From: BACL27 sp964203235
GTDB lineage: Bacteria; Actinomycetota; Acidimicrobiia; Acidimicrobiales; Ilumatobacteraceae
Assembly (NCBI GenBank): GCA_964203235.1
Contig: CAXNLE010000002.1
Location: 248,001 to 312,000 of the forward strand
Reading direction: 5' to 3'
Length of the DNA stretch: 64,000 nt
The position numbers and the translations under genes are program-made. Below the pieces are notes generated by a model that was not told the DNA's origin, ran no database searches, and saw only the letters and a list, made by a program, of their open reading frames with translations. Below are positions 54,456 through 63,620 of this stretch, piece by piece; the first letter of the stretch is position 1; each line of letters starts with the position of its first letter.

Positions 54456-54505
54456 GGCACCTTTACCCCGCTGGCGTTGACAAACTCAACACCTTCGGGG
54501 TGCCT
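54456..54505. other. Nested inverted repeats in a non-coding stretch
   Basis: GGCAC (54456-54460) can pair with GTGCC (54500-54504). Inside this CCCG (54467-54470) can pair with CGGG (54496-54499) and GTTGA (54476-54480) with TCAAC (54486-54490). The result is a long imperfect hairpin. It is not followed by a T-run, so it is not a typical intrinsic terminator. It could be a transcript end or a structured RNA. The rest of the gap up to 54667 is AT-rich with no gene seen. Confidence 0.3.
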
Positions 54506-54667
54506 ACTAATACCAATAAAACTTTGTCACGAAGCTTTTAGCCGAAAACGACCGCTGCAAGCTACCTCCCACGAAAGAGCAATTCGTTAAATTAATCGAA
54601 TCAAATTAGCAAACAACCCCAAAGTGTCACGTGTGTAACCTGAGGGTTCTATAACTTCATCATTTTT

Positions 54668-55537
54668 ATGCTTCGACAAGAGGATCGTTTGAAATTCAAT
54701 AGTGCCGAACTTATCGCAGACGCTGTGATTCCAACAGAAGTCACTGATCCTCTACGAACCTATATTTCAGAGGCTAAGTTTTTCCAAAACCTTATCTCAT
54801 CTGATGTATCAAGTTTGAAACGCGGTAGTCATTTGATTGAAGTTGGAAGTGGCATTGGTTTGCTTTCACTACATCTAGCTTCAATGGGCTACGAAGTGAC
54901 CGCATTTGAGCCTCAATCAAGTGGATTCAACCAAATGAACGCAATGAGATCACTCATTTTTAAAAATTGGAAGCCACCGATTCCCCAGGTCGAATTTAGA
55001 GAAGAAATCCTCGAGCAAGAAACCAAATTAAAGAAGATGGCTGATTATATATTCGCAATCAACGTTATTGAACATGTACACGACTACGAAAACTTGATTG
55101 CCCATGTCATCAAAGCCAAAACCCCGAAGGCTACGTTTCGAATTATTTGTCCCAATTATTCGATTCCATATGAGCCACATTTTAATATCCCAATAATTTT
55201 CTCAAAGCGAATCACTAGGTTTGTATTCGGGAGCAAAATTCGCAATTCAAAAATTCCTAATAGTGAAGAATTTTGGGGTGACCTTAGTTGGCCAAAGCAG
55301 CGAGGGCTTAAGAACATGCTTAAATCAAACGGCTGGGACGCTGAATTTTCTTACGACGCCACCCACGCATACCTAAAGAGGGTACTTACTGACTCTGATT
55401 TTATTGCACGAAAGGGATTCTTGATTGGATCACTTTTTAGAGTGATTTCGCATCTCACAAAAGTTGTTCGATTCATTCCTCATGCATTTCTTCCGATTAT
55501 TGACTGTCGTATTTCAAATGCAAAGCAAACTATCTGA
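54668..55537 (+). CDS. Class-I SAM-dependent methyltransferase
   Basis: A 289-residue methyltransferase. Motif I is HLIEVGSGIGLLSLHLASMG, followed by EVTAFEPQSSG and the post-motif MADYIFAINVIEHVHDYENL, as in UbiG/methyltransferase-11-type enzymes. The C-terminal region is basic with possible membrane-associated stretches. Base composition is more AT-rich than the neighbours by eye, and it lies next to a methyltransferase remnant, which suggests an unstable glycan-modification spot. The acceptor is unknown. Confidence 0.8.
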   Translation: MLRQEDRLKFNSAELIADAVIPTEVTDPLRTYISEAKFFQNLISSDVSSLKRGSHLIEVGSGIGLLSLHLASMGYEVTAFEPQSSGFNQMNAMRSLIFKNWKPPIPQVEFREEILEQETKLKKMADYIFAINVIEHVHDYENLIAHVIKAKTPKATFRIICPNYSIPYEPHFNIPIIFSKRITRFVFGSKIRNSKIPNSEEFWGDLSWPKQRGLKNMLKSNGWDAEFSYDATHAYLKRVLTDSDFIARKGFLIGSLFRVISHLTKVVRFIPHAFLPIIDCRISNAKQTI

Positions 55538-55556
55538 TTTGATTACAGTGAGTTAG

Positions 55557-57587
55557 ATGACTACCGAAAAAACTATGCCTTCGCCACACCGAGAAATTGC
55601 TGAGAAGATAATCTCAAATCAGATCGGTGCAGCCTCACCTGTGGTCTCACCCGACGGGTCGCAAGTTGCATATGTTGTGACGCGAGTTGACTACAAGGCA
55701 AACAAATATCGCTCACAGGTTTGGTTGGCAAGTACCGATGCAAAGCAATCGCCGCGGCCGTTAACTGCTGGCGAAAAGCGCGATGGCAACCCAAGTTGGT
55801 CGCCTGACGGCACATGGCTGGCATTTACGTCGGGTCGCAGCGAGAAAAAAGGCGAAACAACTCTGCATGTCATGCCGATCGGCTTGAGCGGTGAAATTCG
55901 AACCATCGCTACGATGCCCGACGGAGTTGGCAGCGTGCGTTGGTCACCAGACGGCCAGAAAATTGCTTTCACATCGCGCACACAAGATGAGCGTTATACA
56001 AAAGACGATGAATCTTCGATGTCACCACGCAAGATTGAAACATTTTTTACTCGATTAAACGGTGAAGATTTTATTTATGACCGACCGCAACACATATACA
56101 TCGTGCCGAGCGATGGCACTGCGGCACCCCGCAATATCACACCCGGCGAACACGAACATTCAAGCCCCGCTTGGCTGCCTGATTCATCAGGTGTCGTTAC
56201 AAGTGGCGCTCTGCACGAGACATGGGACAACGATCTCGCCAACGACTTACACATCGTCAAACTTGACGGCACGATCACGACACTCACCGATCAAAAGGGC
56301 GTCTACTATGCGCCGAGTGTTTCACCAGATGGCACACGAATTGCATTCATCGGTTCAGATGACCCGTTGACCTCACCGCAAAATGACCATATTGGGGTGC
56401 TCGACATTAAAACTAAAAACCGTGAGTGGGTATCGCGTGCTCTTGACCGCACTTTCTCGCCGACGAGTGGTGCGATTGCGCCAATTTGGCAAGACGACAA
56501 AACGTTGATCGCCTACGCCGAAGATAGAGGCACTGCACATGTTGTGCAAGTAGACGCATCTGGCAAAACAGCACCGAAGTGGTTGACAACTGGTCGACGA
56601 ATTGTGAAAGCGTTTAACGCGGTCGGTGGTGGCGAGAACAACACAATTGCATTTGTTGCCAGTGAAGTGAACCAACTCACTGAATCGTTCGTGATCACCA
56701 AGTCTGGCGAAAAACGCTTGAGCGACCTGAGCGCACTGCTAATCACAGAGTCTGCGCCACAAAACTGGGAGCACTTCACCGTGCCGTGCGGTTCGACTTA
56801 TTCGGGTGGGCCGAACGAGATTGATGTTTGGATGATGAAGCCGCGCGACTTTGACTCAGCGAAAAAGTATCCGATGCTTTTGAATGTCCACGGTGGGCCG
56901 CACACGCAATATGGTGAGACTTATTTTGATGAGGCACAGATGCAAGCCGCCGCAGGATTCGTAGTTGTGATGAGTAACCCGCGCGGTTCAAGTGGTCGCG
57001 AGCAGGCATGGGGGCAAGCAATTCTTGGTCGCAAACACCCGGTTGCGCCAGGCACTGGTTGGGGTGACGCCGACGTCAAAGATGTTCTCGCGGTACTCGA
57101 TGGTGCGATCGCAAAGTATCCGTTTATCGATAGCAAACGCGTAGGCATGCTCGGCGGAAGTTACGGCGGCTACATGGCGACAATGTTGGCAGGTTGTCAC
57201 GGTGAACGATTCAAAGCGATATGTAGTGAGCGCGCGGTGAACAACATGTTGTCTGAAGAGTGGACAAGTGACATCGGCACAGTTTTTCGTACCGAGCACG
57301 GGCCAAACCATTTAGAAGACGAAGCCGAGTATGTGCGGATGTCACCGATTCGACATGTGCGCAATATCAATGTGCCGATATTGATAATTCACAGCGAAAA
57401 TGATTTGCGCTGTCCGATCAATCAAGCCGAAGAATTATTTATGGCGCTACGAATTCTCGGCAAAGACGTCACTTTCTATCGCTTCCCTGGCGAGACACAC
57501 GAACTTTCACGCTCTGGCTCGCCGATACATCGCGTTCAACGTGCCGAAATAATCCTCGACTTCTTCACCGAAAAACTTGCGAACTAA
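55557..57587 (+). CDS. S9-family prolyl oligopeptidase-like serine peptidase
   Basis: A 676-residue peptidase with an N-terminal beta-propeller (TolB-like repeats such as PSWSPDGTWLAFTSGR and VRWSPDGQKIAFTSR) and a C-terminal alpha/beta-hydrolase domain (about 400-676). The nucleophile serine is in GMLGGSYGGYMATM, the acid in HSENDLRCPINQ and the histidine in FPGETHELSRSG. Acylaminoacyl- or dipeptidyl-peptidase-type activity is expected. No signal peptide. Its end overlaps the pyruvate-kinase-like gene by four bases, convergent. Confidence 0.93.
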   Translation: MTTEKTMPSPHREIAEKIISNQIGAASPVVSPDGSQVAYVVTRVDYKANKYRSQVWLASTDAKQSPRPLTAGEKRDGNPSWSPDGTWLAFTSGRSEKKGETTLHVMPIGLSGEIRTIATMPDGVGSVRWSPDGQKIAFTSRTQDERYTKDDESSMSPRKIETFFTRLNGEDFIYDRPQHIYIVPSDGTAAPRNITPGEHEHSSPAWLPDSSGVVTSGALHETWDNDLANDLHIVKLDGTITTLTDQKGVYYAPSVSPDGTRIAFIGSDDPLTSPQNDHIGVLDIKTKNREWVSRALDRTFSPTSGAIAPIWQDDKTLIAYAEDRGTAHVVQVDASGKTAPKWLTTGRRIVKAFNAVGGGENNTIAFVASEVNQLTESFVITKSGEKRLSDLSALLITESAPQNWEHFTVPCGSTYSGGPNEIDVWMMKPRDFDSAKKYPMLLNVHGGPHTQYGETYFDEAQMQAAAGFVVVMSNPRGSSGREQAWGQAILGRKHPVAPGTGWGDADVKDVLAVLDGAIAKYPFIDSKRVGMLGGSYGGYMATMLAGCHGERFKAICSERAVNNMLSEEWTSDIGTVFRTEHGPNHLEDEAEYVRMSPIRHVRNINVPILIIHSENDLRCPINQAEELFMALRILGKDVTFYRFPGETHELSRSGSPIHRVQRAEIILDFFTEKLAN

Positions 57588-59029
57588 GCCTTCCAATTTA
57601 ACGAATGGGCTAAGTCTCCAACCATATGGGTTTCTATCAAATTCATACGCTTTCCTGAAGTCGGGTACGCGAGTGCTGTTACAAGTATCTGTTCGTTGTC
57701 GGTTATTAATTTTTGTTGCCATAGATGCTTCAAAACAGCAGAAACATGACTTGTATTTGTTGTTGAGAATTGACCTGGGAAAACGACTCCAGTGACACCA
57801 GCATAAATATTGAAGCTTTTCGAATTTGCGGCAACGTCGCTGACGGCAATAATTGGAACATCCACGCCAATTGCTGAGAGTGTTCTAGCCGCAAAGCCAC
57901 TGCGCGTTACCGCAATCAACTTATCAACTTCCATTGACTCACAAATAACGGCAATAGCCTTGGCAGTCGCATCATTAGGGACATCCAACTTCAGAGTTTG
58001 ATTACCGGCAACTGAACCATTCTTCATAAATATTTCAGTTTGCTCAACTATTTTACGCATCGTCGTTATCGCTTCGATTGGGAAAGATCCAACGGCTGTC
58101 TCCCCTGACAACATTGTTGCCGCACATCCATCTAGCACCGCATTCGTGACGTCGCTGACCTCAGCCTTAGACGGAAAACTATTTACGATCATTGAATGCA
58201 ACATCTCTGTAGCGACAATTACTGGCTTGCTCAAAATTCGCGCAGTTTCAATAATAACTTTTTGCCGCAGAGCCACGGTTTCAAGATCTGTCTCAACCGA
58301 CAAATCTCCACGATCAATCATGATTGCATCAGACGACTCAATTATTTCTTGCATATTAGAGTAGCCAATTTGATTTTCGACCTTACTTACAATTTTAGGC
58401 AGCGGGGAATCTCCTATGACATCACGAATCATCTGAACATGTTTCGCAGATTCAACAAAGCTCAAACCAATAAAATCAACATCATGATTTATTGCAAACT
58501 CAATCATCGCCTTATCTTTGGATGTCACTAAAACTGGCCCAAGATCTACTCCTGGAACGTTTATCCCTTTTCTGCTCCCTAATTTTCCAGCCATAAACGA
58601 CCTTAAAATTATTTCACGACCATCAACTCGCTCAACAACAAACTTTAAAGTTCCGTCATCAGCAAAAACTACCTGACCAGGATTAAGAAATTCATGAAGT
58701 TTTTCAAACGAAACCGCAATTATTTTTTTAGTAGCGCGACTTGAATCAGTAGTAAGAGTAATTAATTCATTTTTATCAAACGCAAATGGCTCATCAACCA
58801 AGGCTGTGCGAATTTTTCGACCAGGAATATCTAGCAGTATTGGCAATCGCGGAATTGCAGTGTGAATAGTTTGGATTGCCGTTGAATGCCAATCAAGAGT
58901 GTTGTGCGAACCGTTCAATCTTGCAATGCTCATTCCGGCAGCCGATAACTCCCTGATGGAGTCGATATTGGCGTTTTGTGGCCCGATTGTCGCAATAATT
59001 CGACTTCTAGTATTCGTCGTTTTCATCAA
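57584..59029 (-). CDS. Divergent pyruvate kinase homologue in a sulfation operon
   Basis: A 481-residue protein with the complete pyruvate kinase fold. RIIATIGPQNANIDSIRELS and ARLNGSHN (normally RLNFSHG) lie near the front, LLDIPGRKIRT (normally LQGPKIR) follows, the catalytic lysine region reads PKIVSKVENQIGY, the metal region MIDRGDLSVET (normally ARGDLG), and PSKAEVSDVTNAVLDGCAAT and MLSGETAVG are intact. So most catalytic residues remain but several usually constant positions have changed. It overlaps the sat gene by 23 bases and is the last gene of licD-cysC-sat-pk. It may regenerate ATP for the sulfate-activation pair, or use another PEP-like compound; neither is shown. Confidence 0.85.
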   Translation of the reverse strand: MMKTTNTRSRIIATIGPQNANIDSIRELSAAGMSIARLNGSHNTLDWHSTAIQTIHTAIPRLPILLDIPGRKIRTALVDEPFAFDKNELITLTTDSSRATKKIIAVSFEKLHEFLNPGQVVFADDGTLKFVVERVDGREIILRSFMAGKLGSRKGINVPGVDLGPVLVTSKDKAMIEFAINHDVDFIGLSFVESAKHVQMIRDVIGDSPLPKIVSKVENQIGYSNMQEIIESSDAIMIDRGDLSVETDLETVALRQKVIIETARILSKPVIVATEMLHSMIVNSFPSKAEVSDVTNAVLDGCAATMLSGETAVGSFPIEAITTMRKIVEQTEIFMKNGSVAGNQTLKLDVPNDATAKAIAVICESMEVDKLIAVTRSGFAARTLSAIGVDVPIIAVSDVAANSKSFNIYAGVTGVVFPGQFSTTNTSHVSAVLKHLWQQKLITDNEQILVTALAYPTSGKRMNLIETHMVGDLAHSLNWKA

Positions 59030-60101
59030 GGAAGATCTTAATCTCTTTCAAGGATTCAATGACTCCAGGTCGAACCAAATTGGTATCAACGCTGGCTTCC
59101 TCTAATAACACTTGTCGCAACCAAGTCCCGCTGATCTCATTGATTGCCGATGGTTCTGAATCTAGATGTTGACAAGTTTTCTCAGTTGCGATCCCCTGAC
59201 AAATCGCACAGTAAAAAGGTCCACACATGTAACGAATCGCGATCCCGAGCTCAGGCTCAACCGTTCTGATTAAATCTTGTGCCTGGTATTTTCCGTAGAA
59301 ATCTCCCACTCCAGCATGGTCTCTGCCAACAATGAAATGAGTGCACCCATAATTGCGACGAATTAATGCATGAAAAATTGCTTCTCTGGGTCCTGCATAT
59401 CTCATCGGAATTCTTATGGGGCTAAGTAGAACTCGATTCGAAGGATAATGATTGTCAAGTAAATACTTGTACGACGTCATCACAGCATCTGGCGTGAAAT
59501 CACCTTTTTTTCGGGCGCCGATTAATGGCTGAATAAAGAGTCCATCGGATACTTCCAGTGCGACGTGATGTAGGTATTCATGAGCTCTATGCGGGATGTT
59601 GCGCGTTTGAAACCCAACTATTGACTTCCAGTTGAGTTTCTTGAAAAAATCAATGGTCTGGCGCGGAGACATCTCTCCCCATGGATCAGTACTTTGATCT
59701 TGCCGACTTAGTTTTACTTTGCCACCCACAAAATGACTGTTCATCCGATAAAAGCGTGACACCCCTGGGTGTCGGTCCTCGCTGGTGCCAAACACCTGCA
59801 ATGCAGTTGCTGTTTTATCACAAGTAAAAATATCTTCGATTTCTATTGAGCCAACTTTTTTACCCTCGTAACGTAACTCTACATTTGATGAATTTCTGAT
59901 CGCTGTCGCTACATCCTGATTTACATCGAGAGTCACTGGCAGAGAAAATATTTGACCATTTGCAAGTCGCATATCGGCGACTACAGATCGAAAATCATGT
60001 TCACCCATAAACCCGACCAACGGATCAAGGGCGCCAATGCCGATCTTCTCTGCTTCTAGATATTGATCAATGCGGAGTTCTATCGAGGAATTTAAAGTCA
60101 A
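59007..60101 (-). CDS. sat: ATP sulfurylase (sulfate adenylyltransferase)
   Basis: A 364-residue single-chain Sat that makes adenylylsulfate from ATP and sulfate. The active-site motifs are VGFQTRNIPHRAHEYLHHVA, LLSPIRIPMRYAGPREAIF and HFIVGRDHAGVGDFYGKYQ. Cysteines near the C-terminus (MCGPFYCAICQGIATEKTC) are those of the zinc-containing type. It overlaps cysC by four bases and makes PAPS with it. Confidence 0.94.
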   Translation of the reverse strand: MTLNSSIELRIDQYLEAEKIGIGALDPLVGFMGEHDFRSVVADMRLANGQIFSLPVTLDVNQDVATAIRNSSNVELRYEGKKVGSIEIEDIFTCDKTATALQVFGTSEDRHPGVSRFYRMNSHFVGGKVKLSRQDQSTDPWGEMSPRQTIDFFKKLNWKSIVGFQTRNIPHRAHEYLHHVALEVSDGLFIQPLIGARKKGDFTPDAVMTSYKYLLDNHYPSNRVLLSPIRIPMRYAGPREAIFHALIRRNYGCTHFIVGRDHAGVGDFYGKYQAQDLIRTVEPELGIAIRYMCGPFYCAICQGIATEKTCQHLDSEPSAINEISGTWLRQVLLEEASVDTNLVRPGVIESLKEIKIFLDENDEY

Positions 60102-60622
60102 CGATTACTCTCCTTTGACGCCATGGCATAAACTATTTCTTCCGCTATCTCAAGAGATGGCCTAAGTTGATTCATTTGAATAACCAAATCTGGAAGCATT
60201 GGCTCATGCCATTTTATATCAATTCCTACTACATCAACGATTTCGCCTTTTTCGGCCTTGGTATACAGGGATTTGTTTTCGCGAAGCTTCAAGTAGTTGA
60301 GATCAGCTTTCAAGTAGACCTCAAAGTAATCGCGAAATAGCGATCTATTGACATTAAGAATCTGCTCGTTGCTATAAAGTGCTGCCACAACCACATCAAT
60401 TCCTTGATCAGTGAGAAACTTTGCTAAACGTTGTATTCGCTTTATGTGTTCATTTCGAGACTGCTCGTCATACCCAAGGTCACCACCAAAGAGTTCTCGC
60501 ACGGCGTCGCCATCTAGGAGCACAGTTGAGACCGATGAATTTTTTTTCGCTCCCAAATAAGCTTTTGCGATTGTAGATTTTCCAACAGCCGATAACCCAG
60601 TTATCCACAAAACCACGGGCAA
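60098..60622 (-). CDS. cysC: Adenylylsulfate kinase
   Basis: A 174-residue APS kinase that phosphorylates adenylylsulfate to PAPS. P-loop LWITGLSAVGKSTIAKAYLG (family usual is GLSGAGKST), VLLDGDAVRELFGGDLGYDE and NEHIKRIQRLAKFLTDQG are typical. It starts three bases after the LicD-like gene and overlaps sat. PAPS in a glycan cluster points to sulfated surface polysaccharide or lipid, but no sulfotransferase is in the window. Confidence 0.93.
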   Translation of the reverse strand: MPVVLWITGLSAVGKSTIAKAYLGAKKNSSVSTVLLDGDAVRELFGGDLGYDEQSRNEHIKRIQRLAKFLTDQGIDVVVAALYSNEQILNVNRSLFRDYFEVYLKADLNYLKLRENKSLYTKAEKGEIVDVVGIDIKWHEPMLPDLVIQMNQLRPSLEIAEEIVYAMASKESNR

Positions 60623-60625
60623 ACT

Positions 60626-61294
60626 CTACTTCTGTGACCAAAGATGTGGTTTACGCTCAAGAACCTCTGTCTTAGTAATCCGCGGAATGCGCCAATCAGA
60701 TCCATAAAGGGTCTCTAGATGATTTTCGGGGTTCTTGAAAACTCTAACTTCTAAGTCATAAATTGAAGAACTGCAGTCAACATTAAAATTTTCAATTGGC
60801 AAAGTATGAAAATCAACACCCTCAAGACTTGACTCAAACTTATATAGATTGCGGTCGTTTTTATCTATTTTTAAAGAAGTAATCTCTAACATTTGCAACA
60901 TTTTTCCCAGAACAAATATCTTGCGATAAATTCTGTCAACGAAAAGGGAAGGATTAATCTCAATCGCAAACGTCTGTCTGAACAGTGGCAACCACCTAAT
61001 AAAAGAAAATTTACCAAACAGAGAGTTAGATATCAAATTTTGGAGTTGCTCTGAGTCATCTGCTCTTATTAGAAAGTCAAGATCGCCCGGTCTCCCAGCA
61101 AATTTCCCATTGCGAATTGCTCCGAGAAGTGTCCCATCAGATGCCCATGTGTCTATCTTGTGGCGCTTGCAAAGTAGAAGGTACCTCCGCAGAATAAAAA
61201 AACTTGCTAATTGGTGTTTAGGAATGCCTCGTCCAATAAATCTAATTCGCAAGCAAAATCTAAACATCAAAAAATTAGGATGCAAAAGTCTCAT
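60626..61294 (-). CDS. LicD-family phosphotransferase-like protein
   Basis: A 222-residue protein. The LicD/fukutin-type core is WASDGTLLGAIRNGKFAGRP followed by GDLDFLIRADD, and a C-terminal LYGSDWRIP, which correspond to the family's GTLLG-x-R, D-x-D and Y-G-x-W blocks. LicD proteins move a phospho-alditol or phosphocholine from a CDP donor to a glycan. It heads the leftward operon with the sulfate-activation genes. Donor and acceptor are not predictable. Confidence 0.82.
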   Translation of the reverse strand: MRLLHPNFLMFRFCLRIRFIGRGIPKHQLASFFILRRYLLLCKRHKIDTWASDGTLLGAIRNGKFAGRPGDLDFLIRADDSEQLQNLISNSLFGKFSFIRWLPLFRQTFAIEINPSLFVDRIYRKIFVLGKMLQMLEITSLKIDKNDRNLYKFESSLEGVDFHTLPIENFNVDCSSSIYDLEVRVFKNPENHLETLYGSDWRIPRITKTEVLERKPHLWSQK

Positions 61295-61395
61295 CCCAAC
61301 TTGCTTCAGTATCGAATACCTATTTGTATCCAGAAAGTTTGCTCCTATCTTTTTTGAACAGCGAACAATACATGTGATCAGGCTAGTATTTGCCG

Positions 61396-62241
61396 ATGAA
61401 AGTTACGCTCACGGGCACTGGTAGTCCGATACCTGATGCGAATCGTGCGGGGCCGTCGACTCTGGTGCAATGTGCTGGCCAGAATATTTTGATCGATTGC
61501 GGTCGTGGAGTGGCGATGCGACTGGTTGCTGCAGGCGTACCAGCACCATTTATTTCGGCAATTCTCATAACCCATTTACACAGCGATCACATCACTGATT
61601 TAAACGACTTGGTGACGACGAGATGGATTCTGACACCAGAGGCGAGACCAACAATTGTTTACGGTCCACTCGGTACGCAAAAAGTTGTAGACGGAATGAT
61701 GGCGATGCTCACGCCTGATCAAAAATATCGCAATGATCACCATGAAGATTTGCGTAGTGGCCCAGGTTTGCAAGTAGAAGTGCATGAGGTTGTTCCTGGT
61801 GATGAGTTCATGATTGGTGAAGCCCGAGTAATTGTTGGTCGTACCGACCACCGACCAGTCACGCCGACGATTGGCTTTCGAATTGAAGCTGAGGGTAAAT
61901 CGGTAGTGCTCGCTGGCGACACTGTGCCTTGCGACGAACTAGACGCTTTGTGTTTGAACGCAGATATTTATGTCCAGACAGTTTTGCGTCCAGACTTGCT
62001 TGAAATTGTGAAACAGTTGGTACCCGCTCTGGCGCCTCGTACGACGGATATTTTGGATTATCACTCAAATGTTGAAGATGCTGCGAAAACCGCTGCTCGC
62101 GCAGGTGTTAAAACTTTGATGCTGACCCACTACGTGCCAGCAATGCAGCCTGGTCAAGAAGCTGACTGGATTGCGCTTGCCTCGCCACACTTCGCAGGCA
62201 AAATAGTCCTCGGCCCCGACCTCACCAGCGCCGAAGCCTAA
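61396..62241 (+). CDS. RNase Z-like / AtsA-type MBL-fold hydrolase
   Basis: A 281-residue MBL-fold protein. Metal-binding blocks: MKVTLTGTGSPIPDANRAGP, LITHLHSDHITDLND (HxHxDH), VVLAGDTVPCDEL and LMLTHYVPAMQP. The fold and length are close to RNase Z but the exosite arm is absent and the sequence fits AtsA-like arylsulfatase/ribonuclease-Z-like hydrolases. I start at ATG 61396; an upstream TTG at 61390 would add two residues. Divergent from the LicD-like gene. Given the sulfation genes across the gap, a sulfatase role is tempting but unproven. Confidence 0.85.
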   Translation: MKVTLTGTGSPIPDANRAGPSTLVQCAGQNILIDCGRGVAMRLVAAGVPAPFISAILITHLHSDHITDLNDLVTTRWILTPEARPTIVYGPLGTQKVVDGMMAMLTPDQKYRNDHHEDLRSGPGLQVEVHEVVPGDEFMIGEARVIVGRTDHRPVTPTIGFRIEAEGKSVVLAGDTVPCDELDALCLNADIYVQTVLRPDLLEIVKQLVPALAPRTTDILDYHSNVEDAAKTAARAGVKTLMLTHYVPAMQPGQEADWIALASPHFAGKIVLGPDLTSAEA

Positions 62242-62245
62242 GTTT

Positions 62246-63142
62246 TTAGTCGGCTCCTGGCGGGTCAGACGGCTGCATCGCCAATCTAACGCCGACTATT
62301 GCGATGACTAAACCCGCAACCGCGAGCCACCCGAGACGCTCACCGAACAAAATTGCGCCTTCAATCGTGCTTAATGCAGGTGTGAGAAAAAATAAACTGC
62401 TTACTTTTGTAGCAGTGTGACGCGCCAGCAAAGCCATCATTATTAAAACGGCACCGATTGAGAGCACGGCTACAGCCCACACCATCGAAAAAATAGTATG
62501 CGTAGTCATTTTGATTTGCCAATTCTCACTCACTCCTGATGCGACAGCCAATACGAGACCTGACGCCAGATATTGCGTCGCAGTTCCGCGTAAAAGTGGC
62601 ATTTCTTTACCGAGCGCGCGTTGCACAAGTGTTCCGATGGTTAATCCCAAAATAGAAATTGCCATTGCGACCATCGCAACCGTTGAAACCCCTCCGTTTG
62701 TTGCATCGAGTTTTTCAATCACGACAGCACCCACACCGAGTAATCCAAGAAATACACCGAATATTTGTTTTCGGTTGAGTTGCTCGCCCAAAAATATTCG
62801 AGCCGTTACCGAAGTTGCAACAGGATGAAGCCCGGCGATCAAGGCTGTTAGACCCGAAGGAAGTCCATGGTCAATTGCTACGAACACGCCGCCGAGATAT
62901 GTCGCATGCATGAATACGCCGACAACTGCTGCTGATGACCAATCTGCGCGTTCCATGCGTGGGGCACGCTTAGCTTTCGCAATAAGCCACAGCAGCGCGG
63001 ATGCGATGAACATTCGTACGCACAAAAATGTGAGCGGCCCAGCATCGCGAGTACCGTATCGTGCGACCACGAAACCGGTACTCCAGAGAACTACAAAAAG
63101 TGCAGGCGCAAAACGCTCAAAAACTGTTGAACGACTAGTCAG
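62246..63142 (-). CDS. EamA/DMT-family transporter, possible CTG start
   Basis: A ten-helix drug/metabolite transporter. The first ATG or GTG in frame (GTG 63070) would give 274 residues and cut off most of helix one. Upstream in the same frame the sequence continues FERFAPALFVVLWSTGFVVA, exactly the first helix of EamA proteins, with no ATG, GTG or TTG until an in-frame stop at 63149-63151. The best remaining initiator is CTG at 63142, eight bases before the marR stop on the same strand; I annotate that. Substrate unknown; related proteins export amino acids or metabolites. Confidence 0.75.
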   Translation of the reverse strand: MTSRSTVFERFAPALFVVLWSTGFVVARYGTRDAGPLTFLCVRMFIASALLWLIAKAKRAPRMERADWSSAAVVGVFMHATYLGGVFVAIDHGLPSGLTALIAGLHPVATSVTARIFLGEQLNRKQIFGVFLGLLGVGAVVIEKLDATNGGVSTVAMVAMAISILGLTIGTLVQRALGKEMPLLRGTATQYLASGLVLAVASGVSENWQIKMTTHTIFSMVWAVAVLSIGAVLIMMALLARHTATKVSSLFFLTPALSTIEGAILFGERLGWLAVAGLVIAIVGVRLAMQPSDPPGAD

Positions 63143-63593
63143 ATTGTTTCACATTTTTAGCGATTTTTTCAAAGCCACTACCGAAGGCGTGAATTTCTGT
63201 AGGTGATAGAAGATCAATCATTCTGCTACGAACACTTTCGAGATGATGCGGAGCAACTTTTTTTATAAAATCAAAACCCTTTTTAGTTAAGTGTGCAAAA
63301 ACCACTCGTCCATCATGACTATCGCGAACTTGTGATACATATTTTGCTTTCAGCACACCATCCATACGACGAGTCAAACCACTTCGTGAAAGCCTTAATC
63401 TCTCCGCCAAGTCACACATTTTAAGTTTTTGATCTGGGGCCTCAGAAAGCATTGCCAGCAACTGATAATCGCCGCCGTCAATTCCGAAAGACTCGAGATC
63501 TCTCGCAATCAAATTCAGCAGGTCAGATGAAGTGCTAACAAACCCACGCCATGCCTTCATCTCAGCCGGGTTAAGCCACTTTGGGTTCGTCAC
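63135..63593 (-). CDS. MarR-family transcriptional regulator
   Basis: A winged-helix regulator of about 152 residues. The DNA-binding helix-turn-helix is KLKMCDLAERLRLSRSGLTR and the wing follows in SQVRDSHDGRVVFAHLTKKG. I use GTG 63593 (MTNPKWLNPAEMKAW); a TTG at 63635 is in frame but lies inside the first operator palindrome. It likely represses itself and the divergent doxX gene through the two palindromes, and it is co-transcribed with the EamA transporter. Confidence 0.87.
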   Translation of the reverse strand: MTNPKWLNPAEMKAWRGFVSTSSDLLNLIARDLESFGIDGGDYQLLAMLSEAPDQKLKMCDLAERLRLSRSGLTRRMDGVLKAKYVSQVRDSHDGRVVFAHLTKKGFDFIKKVAPHHLESVRSRMIDLLSPTEIHAFGSGFEKIAKNVKQSD

Positions 63594-63620
63594 AGCAACA
63601 AGCCTAACCACCGCCGGTGA

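Noticed and set aside
54456..54505. Nested hairpin as a Rho-independent terminator
   Set aside because: No run of T follows the stem; kept only as an unassigned structured element.
61396..62241. Calling the MBL protein a sulfatase partner of the sat-cysC operon
   Set aside because: The sequence fits RNase Z-like hydrolases equally well; position alone does not support a specific sulfatase role.
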